A stretch of DNA of 14,909 nt from Bacilli bacterium (GTDB lineage Bacteria > Bacillota_I > Bacilli_A > RFN20 > CAG-288). Positions 7,509 through 13,139 of the stretch are shown here, in pieces (position 1 is the stretch's first letter; every line of letters starts with the position of its first letter). Position numbers and translations under genes: made by a program. The stretch lies in NCBI GenBank assembly GCA_022774485.1, contig JALFLX010000016.1:1-14909 (forward strand), written 5' to 3'. The notes below the pieces were generated by a model. It saw nothing but the letters and a program-made list of their open reading frames with translations, searched no databases and had not been told where the DNA came from.

Positions 7509-7681
7509 CAATGAAAAATTATATATTTTCTCTAATGTCTCATTAGTAGGATAATTTTCATTATTCTCAAGACGTATAATTGTTTTTTATCAACATCTAT
7601 GAACAAAGATATTTCCTCTTGACTTAATTCAAGCATTTCTCGTATTAATTTTAAATCTTCATTAATTTTGAATCTCATCAT
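7509..7681 (-). pseudogene. frameshifted XRE/Cro-CI-type HTH regulator
   Basis: On the minus strand an ORF starts at ATG 7681 (AAGGA just upstream) and reads MMRFKINEDLKLIREMLELS then QEEISLFIDVDKK, a typical start of an XRE-family helix-turn-helix domain (helix 2 SQEEISLFI). At residue 33 it runs into an A6 tract (bases 7583-7588), loses the family pattern and stops at 7532-7534, giving 49 aa. Adding one A restores a convincing second half of the domain, TIIRLENNENYPTNETLEKI followed by YNFSLKNG, where IxRLExN is the normal recognition-helix context. So a single-base deletion has broken it, or the frame is restored by slippage at the A6 run. The restored frame runs into the rplQ terminator, so the 3' end is lost too. 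The DNA is far more A+T-rich than the flanking genes, suggesting acquired DNA. Confidence 0.7.
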
Positions 7682-7699
7682 AATCATTCCTTATATCGC

Positions 7700-7769
7700 A
7701 ACTTGGTTATACCATATGTCCCCAATAAGTTTAAAAACTTGTTATAGGCATATGTTTCCAACAAGTTTA
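7700..7769. repeat. two 34-bp tandem repeats with nested dyads (probable operators)
   Basis: Copies at 7700-7733 and 7736-7769 are 36 bp apart. Both begin AACTTG, share CATATGT-(2 variable)-CCAA-(1 variable)-AAGTTTA in the second half (18 of 21 identical), and each is centred on CATATG. In the distal copy AACTTGTT (7736-7743) and AACAAGTT (7760-7767) are perfect inverted arms whose centre, 7751.5, coincides with the centre of CATATG. In the proximal copy the arms are imperfect (6 of 8) but centred on its CATATG in the same way (7715.5). Placement in front of the HTH pseudogene suggests operator sites. Confidence 0.6.
7706..7734 (-). promoter_or_regulatory. promoter of the broken HTH gene
   Basis: Read on the minus strand, TTAAAC (7729-7734) and TATAAC (7706-7711) are separated by exactly 17 bases, about 25 bases upstream of the HTH start codon at 7681. 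The elements lie inside the proximal copy of the 34-bp repeat, so a protein bound to that repeat would cover the promoter, which fits autoregulation by the HTH protein. The distal copy carries the same elements (7765-7770 and 7741-7746, 18-base spacer). Match-based prediction only. Confidence 0.5.
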
Positions 7770-7847
7770 ATTAAAGAGAACACGGAATACTGCAATTAGT
7801 GAAGTCAATCCATCACGAAAATGCAACATAATACTAAATTGTATTAA

Positions 7848-7955
7848 ACCTATTGCCCTGTAATGTGTGTAAACAACAATATTGATACAAAACGGCTAAA
7901 ATGCCATAGGTGTAATGACAAGTTTGATACACTGGTGGAAGCTATATTAAATTAG
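7848..7955 (+). other. possible zinc-ribbon protein fragment
   Basis: A 35-codon open stretch directly after an in-frame TAA reads TYCPVMCVNNNIDTKRLKCH then RCNDKFDTLVEAILN. It carries two cysteine pairs (CPVMC and CHRC) followed by a Phe, like the zinc ribbons at the start of some transposases or small mobile-element proteins. The only ATG is at 7863, inside the first cysteine pair, and no Shine-Dalgarno is seen. It is short enough to be chance; the paired cysteines are the only reason to list it. Confidence 0.2.
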
Positions 7956-7981
7956 TGTTAATAAAAAGCCCAGTATTGGTC

Positions 7982-8045
7982 TGTACTGCACCCCTGACAT
8001 TGGACTTTAAATAGAACTATAGCACAACATTAAGGGTTCAGTACA
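7982..8045. mobile_element. paired IS150-like (IS3 family) terminal repeats, interior lost
   Basis: The left end TGTACTGCACCCCTGACATT (7982-8001) continues GGACT, which resembles the TGTACTGCACCC...TTGGAC start I recall for IS150-group elements. The right end, read on the minus strand from 8045, is TGTACTGAACCCTTAATGTT (then GTGCT). The two match at 18 of 25 positions, the outer seven bases perfectly, in inverted orientation and ending TG...CA as in the IS3 family. Only about 14 bases lie between the two arms, so no transposase remains. No 3-4 bp target duplication is evident (GTC before, CTT after). It may be an internally deleted IS or a very small non-autonomous derivative. Confidence 0.5.
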
Positions 8046-8126
8046 CTTTAAGGTTCTAAATTGATACTTTATCTCTTCTTATATTTCGAATAAGTGGCTT
8101 AGTTATCCGGTTTTCACGTTTATATA

Positions 8127-8167
8127 AAGAAAAAGGCTTGATACCTTAATTTCATGGTATCAAACCT
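8127..8167 (-). terminator. terminator of tRNA-Thr
   Basis: On the minus strand, 12 bases after the encoded CCA end, AGGTTTGATACC (8156-8167) pairs with GGTATCAAGCCT (8134-8145) over 12 bp with one G-T wobble and a ten-base loop, followed by TTTTTC. This is a standard intrinsic terminator for the single-gene tRNA unit. Confidence 0.85.
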
Positions 8168-8179
8168 ATGCTTTCAAGA

Positions 8180-8255
<76 letters not shown>

Positions 8256-8264
8256 GTGCACAAT

Positions 8265-8293
8265 ATTGTATGAAAAAACAAGGCATAAAGCAA
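8265..8293 (-). promoter_or_regulatory. promoter of tRNA-Thr
   Basis: On the minus strand TTGCTT (8288-8293) and TACAAT (8265-8270) are separated by exactly 17 bases. The -10 element ends nine bases before the mature tRNA 5' end, so the 5' leader would be only a few bases. It lies less than 60 bases from the -10 of the divergent cmk group. Confidence 0.75.
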
Positions 8294-8348
8294 TTGAAAT
8301 CAGCGAGAAAAATCGCCTTTGTCGGTGTGAATTTAACCCGTTATCTTA

Positions 8349-8354
8349 TATAAT
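8349..8354 (+). promoter_or_regulatory. -10 element of the cmk gene group
   Basis: A perfect TATAAT lies 22 bases before the ATG at 8377. At 17 bases upstream only a weak -35 (TGTGAA, 8326-8331) is seen. A Shine-Dalgarno (AGGGGAG, 8364-8370) follows six bases before the ATG. It is divergent from the tRNA-Thr promoter. Confidence 0.55.
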
Positions 8355-8376
8355 ATTTGAGTCAGGGGAGATTGAG

Positions 8377-8712
8377 ATGGCACAGAAAAGCAGAGTGGTT
8401 CTCTATGCGGAATTGAGAAAGAAAATCGAGCAGATGGACAACTATTCTTTTTTGGAGGAAAAAGAGTCTCAAACTTCAAAGACAGGATTAAAAAGGACAA
8501 CACTCACGCTCTCTTTGGAAGAGATTGCCAAGGAACAGGAGAAGTTCGATGAGAAGAAGATTCAAGAAGAGACTAAGAAGCGTTTCCGCAAATCAAAAAA
8601 AGAGAAGAAACATCCTGTGGATGTCGCTCGTATCTTAATCATTTCGATGATTTCGGTTGTCGTCATTGTTATTCTTGTTCTTCTTATCGTGTTGCTGACA
8701 GGGGAGAAATGA
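8377..8712 (+). CDS. small single-pass membrane protein of unknown function
   Basis: Not recognised. At 111 aa it has three parts: an N-terminal region (about 1-45) with a charged helical start (KSRVVLYAELRKKIEQMDNY), a Lys/Glu-rich segment likely to be helical or coiled (about 46-80, ending KRFRKSKKEKKHP), and one strong C-terminal membrane segment (about 84-108, Ile/Val/Leu-rich) with only three residues after it. By the positive-inside rule the large domain should be cytoplasmic, making it tail-anchored-like. Start ATG 8377 was chosen for its Shine-Dalgarno; the frame is open upstream to a TTG at 8266, but that start falls within the tRNA promoter. Its stop is one base before cmk, so it is co-transcribed with cmk and der. 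The N-terminal polar, C-terminal anchor layout could suit a division or envelope adaptor, but nothing in the sequence proves that. Confidence 0.75.
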   Translation: MAQKSRVVLYAELRKKIEQMDNYSFLEEKESQTSKTGLKRTTLTLSLEEIAKEQEKFDEKKIQEETKKRFRKSKKEKKHPVDVARILIISMISVVVIVILVLLIVLLTGEK

Positions 8713-8713
8713 T

Positions 8714-9385
8714 ATGAAAACTTATTCTATCGCGATCGATGGCCCAGCGGCCAGTGGGAAGAGTACGGCGGCAAAAGGAGTTGCGAAAGCGCTCGATTTT
8801 TTATATTTAGATACCGGTGCGATGTATCGTGCTATCACTCTCTACATGATTGAAAAGGGTCTAGACACCAGGAGTGAAGAGGATGCGAAATCCATTCTTG
8901 ATAAAGTGACTATGAGAGAGGATAAGAACGGGCATATCTTTCTCAATGAAAGAGATGTGACAGAACGTGTCCGTGAAGAGGATGTCACAAAGCTTGTCTC
9001 TTACGCCTGTGCTCATAAAGCGGTTCGAGAGAGACTTGTTGCGCTTCAGCGGGAGATGGCAAAGGGTGAGTCTGTCGTTATGGATGGACGTGACATCGGA
9101 ACTGTCGTTTTGCCAGATGCGACCTTGAAGGTCTATCAAGTCGCTTCGGTCGAGTCACGCGCGAAGAGAAGATATTTAGAGGAGCTTTCGAAAGGGAAAG
9201 AAGCCTCGTTAGATGAAATTCAGAAAGATATTGAAAGAAGAGATTATATTGATAGCCATCGTGAGCACTCCCCACTTCGAAAAGCGGAGGATGCGATTCT
9301 CTTGGATACTTCCGATTTGACTATCCAGGAGGAAATCGATGCCATCCTTTCTCTCTTTCATGAGAAAGCAGGTGAATTGAAATGA
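8714..9385 (+). CDS. cmk: cytidylate kinase
   Basis: Phosphorylates CMP and dCMP to the diphosphates with ATP, in pyrimidine salvage. The P-loop is GPAASGKST at residues 10-18, followed by the nucleoside-monophosphate segment LDTGAMYRAITLYM, the VVMDGRDIGTVVLPDA motif (about 120-135) and the C-terminal RRDYIDSHREHSPLRKAEDA, which contains conserved Arg/Asp residues of the family. Length (223 aa) is typical. It overlaps der by four bases (ATGA). In many Bacillota cmk lies near der and the HU gene, as here. Confidence 0.96.
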   Translation: MKTYSIAIDGPAASGKSTAAKGVAKALDFLYLDTGAMYRAITLYMIEKGLDTRSEEDAKSILDKVTMREDKNGHIFLNERDVTERVREEDVTKLVSYACAHKAVRERLVALQREMAKGESVVMDGRDIGTVVLPDATLKVYQVASVESRAKRRYLEELSKGKEASLDEIQKDIERRDYIDSHREHSPLRKAEDAILLDTSDLTIQEEIDAILSLFHEKAGELK

Positions 9386-10713
9386 AAAGATTTGGTACTG
9401 TCGCATTAATCGGCTCTCCTTCCAGCGGAAAGTCGACTTTATTCAATCGTATCTCGGATTCGAGAAAAGAGATTACAGGTCGTCAATACGGAATCACCAG
9501 AGACCGCAATTACGGCACAGGACACTGGCTTGATAAAGAGTTCACAATCATCGATACTGGCGGTATCACTGATGAGAATATTCCTTTCCAGAGAGAAGTT
9601 CAGAATCAGGTGGAACTAGGCTGCCAGGAGGCAGATGTCATTCTCTTTGTCGTGGATGGAAGAGTCGGTGTTTCTAACAACGATATGTTTGTCGCAAAGA
9701 AGCTTCTCCCTTACAAAGATAAGGTTCTTTTGGCTGTCAACAAGATTGATGATATGACCATGATCGGAAACATCTACGAGTTCTATTCTTTAGGGTTCGG
9801 TGATCCCTATCCAATCTCTGCTGAGCACGGCTTAGGCCTTGGCGATCTCTTAGATGATGTCATCCATAGACTTCCGGAAGTGGAAGAAGATCCTTATGAA
9901 GGCGCTTTGACCTTTGCTCTTTTAGGAAGACCGAATGTCGGAAAATCTTCCTTAGCCAATAAGATTTTAGGATATGACCGTGTCATTGTCTCCCCGATGA
10001 GCGGTACGACTAGAGATAGTGTCGATATCCAGTTTGAGCGCGATGGCAAGCGGTATGTCATGATCGATACTGCTGGTATCAAACGCCCGGGAAAGGTGGA
10101 AGAGGACTTGGACAAATTTGCAGTTGTCCGCTCGGAAGATGCCTGTAGAAGATCAGATATCATTCTCTTGTTGATCGATGCTTCTGAAGGCTTAGTGAGT
10201 CAGGATGTCCACGTTTCGAATTACGCGATGGAATACGGAAAACCGGTCATTATCGTCGTCAACAAGTGGGACCTTCACTCGCACGGACAAGATGATCAGC
10301 GCAATTTTGAAAAGGAATTGAAAGCATATTTCAAGTTCTTAGACTTCGCCCCTGTTGTCTTTATCTCCGCTCTCACCGGTTCTAATATTCAAAGAATCTT
10401 CCAAGCGCTTGATGAGGTCAATGAGACAATACACAGGACAGTTCCTTCTTCTCTCTTGAACTCTGTCATCATGAAAGCACAGATGGACAACGAAGCGCCG
10501 AATTTCAATGGCGGAAGATTGAAAATCACTTATGCGACCCAGACCAAGGATGTCCCTCCGACATTTGTTATCTTCTGTAATAACCCCAACTATTTCCACT
10601 TCTCCTATAAACGTTATCTTGAAAATGTCATCCGCGAGCAATTTGGTTTTACTAACTGCCCGATCAAGCTTGCAATCCGCGGGAAAAGAGAGGGAATCCC
10701 AGGACAAGACTGA
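9382..10713 (+). CDS. der: ribosome-assembly GTPase Der (EngA)
   Basis: Essential GTPase with two G domains that assists 50S subunit maturation. Domain 1: P-loop GSPSSGKS (11-18), DTGG (58-61), NKID (120-123). Domain 2: P-loop GRPNVGKS (182-189), DTAG (229-232), NKWD (294-297). A C-terminal KH-like domain follows (about 350-443, with FVIFCNNPNYFHFSYKRYLE). The GITRDRNYG and GTTRDSVD switch regions are present. The first P-loop departs from the usual GRPNVGKS but keeps the GxxxxGKS consensus. Length 443 aa is standard. It is co-transcribed with cmk through the ATGA overlap. Confidence 0.97.
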   Translation: MKRFGTVALIGSPSSGKSTLFNRISDSRKEITGRQYGITRDRNYGTGHWLDKEFTIIDTGGITDENIPFQREVQNQVELGCQEADVILFVVDGRVGVSNNDMFVAKKLLPYKDKVLLAVNKIDDMTMIGNIYEFYSLGFGDPYPISAEHGLGLGDLLDDVIHRLPEVEEDPYEGALTFALLGRPNVGKSSLANKILGYDRVIVSPMSGTTRDSVDIQFERDGKRYVMIDTAGIKRPGKVEEDLDKFAVVRSEDACRRSDIILLLIDASEGLVSQDVHVSNYAMEYGKPVIIVVNKWDLHSHGQDDQRNFEKELKAYFKFLDFAPVVFISALTGSNIQRIFQALDEVNETIHRTVPSSLLNSVIMKAQMDNEAPNFNGGRLKITYATQTKDVPPTFVIFCNNPNYFHFSYKRYLENVIREQFGFTNCPIKLAIRGKREGIPGQD

Positions 10714-10720
10714 GTCTTTT

Positions 10721-10748
10721 CTAAAGTTTTTGCACTTTGGATTTTCTT
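10721..10748 (+). terminator. weak possible terminator after der
   Basis: CTAAAGT (10721-10727) can pair with ACTTTGG (10734-10740), seven pairs with one T-G wobble and a loop TTTTGC, followed by ATTTTCTT. The stem is A+T-rich and the U-tract interrupted, so termination would be partial at best; HU has its own promoter just downstream. Confidence 0.4.
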
Positions 10749-10775
10749 GAAAAATGCGATATTTATCGGAAAAAT

Positions 10776-10804
10776 TTGATTTTTGAAAAAACGTGTGTTA
10801 TCTT
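10776..10804 (+). promoter_or_regulatory. promoter of the HU gene, extended -10
   Basis: TTGATT (10776-10781) and TATCTT (10799-10804) are separated by 17 bases. A TG dinucleotide one base before the -10 (10796-10797) makes an extended -10. The region upstream is A-rich (runs of four to six A), as expected for a strong promoter. The transcript would begin near 10811, and AAAGGTAGG precedes the HU start at 10833. Confidence 0.65.
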
Positions 10805-10832
10805 TTTTGTAAGAGAAAGGTAGGAAAAATTT

Positions 10833-11138
10833 ATGGCAGATAAGAAAATGATTACGAAAGACGATTTAGCACAGAGAATCGCAGCGGAAGTCAGACTTAC
10901 CAAAGGCGATGCGACCAAAGCGGTCGAAGTTCTTTTTGCCGCGATTGCTCAGGGTATCACAGATCCTGATTTTGATGGCGTTAAGATCGCTGGTTTCGGT
11001 CAGTTCCTCTTAGTCGATCGTCCTGCGAGAATGGGTGTCAATCCTTCTAAGAAAGATGACAAGATTGAAATCCCTGCTTCCAAAGCGGTTAAGTTCAAAC
11101 CTTCTAAGACTTTGAAGGATCTCGTCAACAACAAGTAA
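10833..11138 (+). CDS. hup: DNA-binding protein HU
   Basis: Histone-like protein that bends and compacts DNA without strong sequence preference. The 101 aa contain the N-terminal helices (MITKDDLAQRIAAEVRLTKG DATKAVEVL in two stretches), the GFGQFLLVDRPARMGVNPSK segment leading into the beta-arm with its conserved RxxRxGxNP and the intercalating Pro, and the C-terminal FKPSKTLKDLVN helix. The N-terminus is a few residues longer than classic 90-aa HU. IHF is unlikely, since the lineage carries HU only. It is monocistronic, with its own promoter and terminator. Confidence 0.95.
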   Translation: MADKKMITKDDLAQRIAAEVRLTKGDATKAVEVLFAAIAQGITDPDFDGVKIAGFGQFLLVDRPARMGVNPSKKDDKIEIPASKAVKFKPSKTLKDLVNNK

Positions 11139-11148
11139 ACCTGAATGG

Positions 11149-11172
11149 TGCCGCAGCGATGCGGCATCTTTT
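11149..11172 (+). terminator. terminator of the HU gene
   Basis: TGCCGC (11149-11154) pairs with GCGGCA (11161-11166) around the six-base loop AGCGAT, followed by TCTTTT. The stem is G+C-rich but short, and the T-run contains a C, so some read-through into the next gene, which starts six bases later at 11178, is plausible. Confidence 0.75.
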
Positions 11173-11177
11173 CGTAT

Positions 11178-11837
11178 ATGAAGTTAAATGTGAAAGAACC
11201 CTATTTATCTCTATTTTCTTCTCTTCTCTCTACCTTAGGGGAGAACAGTTTTATGGTGGGTGGTTTCGTGCGTGACACGCTTCTTCAAAGGGAGACTCAC
11301 GATATGGATTTTGCAACCGATGTCTCTCTTTCTACTCTCACTTCTCTCTTTCCTCACTCGCTTGTGTTTGCCAAATTCGGAACACTTTCTTTTCGTAGGG
11401 ATGGTGTTGATATCACGATTGCTCATTTTCGTAAAGAAGGCGATTATCAAGATCACAGACATCCTCTTAAGGTAGAGTTCATTTCATCGTATCAAGAGGA
11501 TTCTATCCGAAGAGATTTCACCATCAACGCGCTTTATGTCTCAAAAGATTTTGAAATTCACGATCCCACCGGCTATGGCTTAGCGGATTGTGAGAGTAGA
11601 ATACTCCGTTTCATCGGTGAACCTGAGAAGAGAATTCAAGAAGATCCTTTGCGGATTATCCGAGCGCTCCGCTTTCAAGAAGAGCTTTCTCTCACGATGG
11701 AAGAGAACACACGAAAAGCGATTGATTCTTCTTTTCCTCTCTTAAAATTGCTCTCTCTTGAAAAAGTAAAGATGGAACTAGAAAAATGCCCATCTGTGGT
11801 CCAACAAAAAGTGAGGGAAACTCTCAACATGGTATAA
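11178..11837 (+). CDS. half-length CCA-adding-type tRNA nucleotidyltransferase
   Basis: Class II nucleotidyltransferase of the CCA-adding/poly(A) polymerase family. Visible: VGGFVRD (27-33), catalytic carboxylates Asp42 and Asp44 (HDMDFATD) with a third at Asp78 (VDITIAHFR), RRDFTINAL (111-119), DPTGYGLAD (129-137), and the EDxxR base-recognition motif EDPLR (155-159) within EDPLRIIRALRF. The head and most of the neck are therefore present, but the protein ends at 219 aa, whereas CCA-adding enzymes are usually near 400 aa: the body and tail that grip the tRNA elbow are missing. The frame ends at a clean TAA, with TGA and TAG in other frames next to it, and dnaD follows at once. ATG 11178 is preferred because an in-frame ATG at 11145 lies at the HU terminator; neither has a clear Shine-Dalgarno. 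It could be a minimal cca, a paralogue with another role, or a truncated relic; intact motifs argue against a relic. Confidence 0.8.
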   Translation: MKLNVKEPYLSLFSSLLSTLGENSFMVGGFVRDTLLQRETHDMDFATDVSLSTLTSLFPHSLVFAKFGTLSFRRDGVDITIAHFRKEGDYQDHRHPLKVEFISSYQEDSIRRDFTINALYVSKDFEIHDPTGYGLADCESRILRFIGEPEKRIQEDPLRIIRALRFQEELSLTMEENTRKAIDSSFPLLKLLSLEKVKMELEKCPSVVQQKVRETLNMV

Positions 11838-11838
11838 T
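11830..11838 (+). promoter_or_regulatory. extended -10 promoter for dnaD inside the preceding gene
   Basis: TGGTATAAT is a perfect extended -10 (TG, one base, TATAAT at 11833-11838) covering the stop region of the upstream gene. No good -35 is seen. A transcript starting about seven bases later would begin at or just before AGGAGG (11847-11852), so its leader would be little more than the Shine-Dalgarno before ATG 11858. Confidence 0.5.
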
Positions 11839-11857
11839 GATAGCATAGGAGGCGAAT

Positions 11858-12511
11858 ATGAAAATCTCAGCGAATGAAATTGATTGGAAAGGATTGCTTG
11901 TCAAAAAATATCTGCACTACGGCTTAAATGAGCTCGACTGCATGGTTTTATTCATCTCGGATGCTGTCTTAGATATGCAACCGAAGACTCTTTTGACCTG
12001 TGATGTGTTAGCTCCTTATATGTATGCAAGCAAAGATGATATCGACTCTTCTCTCTCAAATCTGATGGGAAAGAAGTTTATTCAAATTAAACAAGAAGGA
12101 AATATCTTCTACTCCTCTTTGGATGAATTTAAAGTTCAGATCTTTGAGGATGAGATGAAAGATTTTGCCTTAAGAGGAAATTACCGCTCTCCGACTGATA
12201 TGGTCGCTGAGGGGCTCTATTCCTTTTTAGAATCCTTAGGCGGCCCACTTTCTCCAATCGAGCGTGATCGTGTCACTGCGTGGCTCAAAGAAGGCGCGAC
12301 AGAGGATATGATCAAAGAAGCGTGCCATAAGAGTTTGACAAAGAACGGTCACATCTCTTATCCCACTGCAGACCGCTTGATTCTCGAGATGCAGAGAAGT
12401 GCATCGAGAAAGAATATAGGTGTCTCCACAATCGATGAGAAGAACCGCAAAAACGATGCGTTAAGACGCTTGATTGATGATACGGACTGGAATATCAATG
12501 ACGGCGATTGA
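11858..12511 (+). CDS. dnaD: DnaD-family replication initiation protein
   Basis: DnaD remodels DNA during helicase loading at origins and restart sites in Bacilli. The 217 aa have an N-terminal winged-helix-like part (about 1-95; KKYLHYGLNELDCMVLFISD) and a C-terminal DnaB/DnaD domain (about 125-180; LGGPLSPIERDRVTAWLKEG then ATEDMIKEACHKSLTKNGHI), ending with a charged tail and DWNINDGD. AGGAGG lies six bases before the ATG. The following nth overlaps its 3' end, the same dnaD-nth pairing as in Bacillus, which supports the call over a phage DnaD-like protein. Confidence 0.9.
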   Translation: MKISANEIDWKGLLVKKYLHYGLNELDCMVLFISDAVLDMQPKTLLTCDVLAPYMYASKDDIDSSLSNLMGKKFIQIKQEGNIFYSSLDEFKVQIFEDEMKDFALRGNYRSPTDMVAEGLYSFLESLGGPLSPIERDRVTAWLKEGATEDMIKEACHKSLTKNGHISYPTADRLILEMQRSASRKNIGVSTIDEKNRKNDALRRLIDDTDWNINDGD

Positions 12512-13136
12512 AAAGGCAAGCCTCATCAAAGATGAGCTCGAAAGACGATATCCGAACACTTCTACCTTTTTGAAGTTCCAGACAGACTGGCAGCTTTTGT
12601 TTGCTGTTGTTCTCTCGGCTCAGGCTACGGATAAATCGGTGAACTTGGCTACGGAAAAGCTCTTTTCGATCCTTCCAGAACTTTCTGATTACACCGAAGA
12701 AAATCGAGATGTCATCAAATCGTGCATCAAGAATGTCGGCCTCTCTAACACCAAAACCGAATATCTCATACAAGAAGCAAGAATTCTATTAGAAGAATAC
12801 GGAGGCGTTGTTCCTCGCGACAGAGAAAAACTTCAAAAGCTTCCTGGGGTCGGTTTTAAATCCAGCGGTGTTGTCTTAGCGGAGTATTACGGAGATCCTT
12901 ATATCCCAGTTGACACTCATGTCTATCGAGTTACCCATCGTCTTGGCATTGTCAAAGATTCTCTCGATCCGAAAGGAACTGAATTACAGCTTGAGAAGAT
13001 TTTTAAAGTCGAGAGTAGGATTCACCTCCACAGACAGTTGATTCTCTTTGGAAGAGAAGTGTGCCACGCTCGAAATGAAGAATGCTCGCTCTGTCCTTTC
13101 ACTTCTATCTGTAAATATCACAACAAAAAGAAATGA
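12498..13136 (+). CDS. nth: endonuclease III (DNA glycosylase/AP lyase)
   Basis: Base-excision repair enzyme removing oxidised pyrimidines and cleaving the abasic strand. The helix-hairpin-helix LPGVGFKSSGVV carries the catalytic Lys121, VDTHVYRVTHRLG the catalytic Asp139, and Cys189, Cys196, Cys199 and Cys205 (C-x6-C-x2-C-x5-C) bind a [4Fe-4S] cluster. The start is placed at ATG 12498 (MTAIEKASLIKDELERRYPN), giving 212 aa, the family length, with Lys and Asp within one residue of their E. coli positions; the frame extends to a TTG at 12474, which would only add unrelated residues inside dnaD. It overlaps dnaD by 14 bases. No clear Shine-Dalgarno is seen, so coupling is likely. Confidence 0.95.
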   Translation: MTAIEKASLIKDELERRYPNTSTFLKFQTDWQLLFAVVLSAQATDKSVNLATEKLFSILPELSDYTEENRDVIKSCIKNVGLSNTKTEYLIQEARILLEEYGGVVPRDREKLQKLPGVGFKSSGVVLAEYYGDPYIPVDTHVYRVTHRLGIVKDSLDPKGTELQLEKIFKVESRIHLHRQLILFGREVCHARNEECSLCPFTSICKYHNKKK

Positions 13137-13139
13137 AAA

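Larger units (their letters stand above)
7510..8126. other. A+T-rich accessory remnant between rplQ and tRNA-Thr
   Basis: About 600 bases with no intact gene, visibly richer in A+T than either flank. It holds the HTH pseudogene, the 34-bp repeats, a possible zinc-ribbon fragment (7848-7955) and a pair of IS-like ends (7982-8045). The rest, roughly 7771-7847 and 8046-8126, has stops in every frame and nothing recognisable. The patch lies next to the 3' end of a tRNA gene, a common insertion position, but no duplicated tRNA 3' end was found inside it. The likely history is an inserted element that has mostly decayed. Confidence 0.6.

Noticed and set aside
7700..7769. CRISPR-like repeat
   Set aside because: Only two copies, separated by two bases, no spacers and no cas genes; the dyads fit operators better.
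8266..8376. Upstream extension of the small membrane protein from a TTG at 8266
   Set aside because: The TTG lies inside the tRNA-Thr promoter, upstream of the TATAAT at 8349-8354; ATG 8377 has the Shine-Dalgarno.
10339..10707. 122-codon ORF on the minus strand opposite der
   Set aside because: Antisense to the conserved Der C-terminal domain; composition follows the shadow of der codons.
11145..11177. ATG at 11145 as start of the nucleotidyltransferase
   Set aside because: It would be translated through the HU terminator hairpin, has no ribosome-binding site and adds residues with no family match.
12474..12497. TTG at 12474 as nth start
   Set aside because: It adds eight residues unlike the family; ATG 12498 gives the usual length and places Lys121 and Asp139 where expected.
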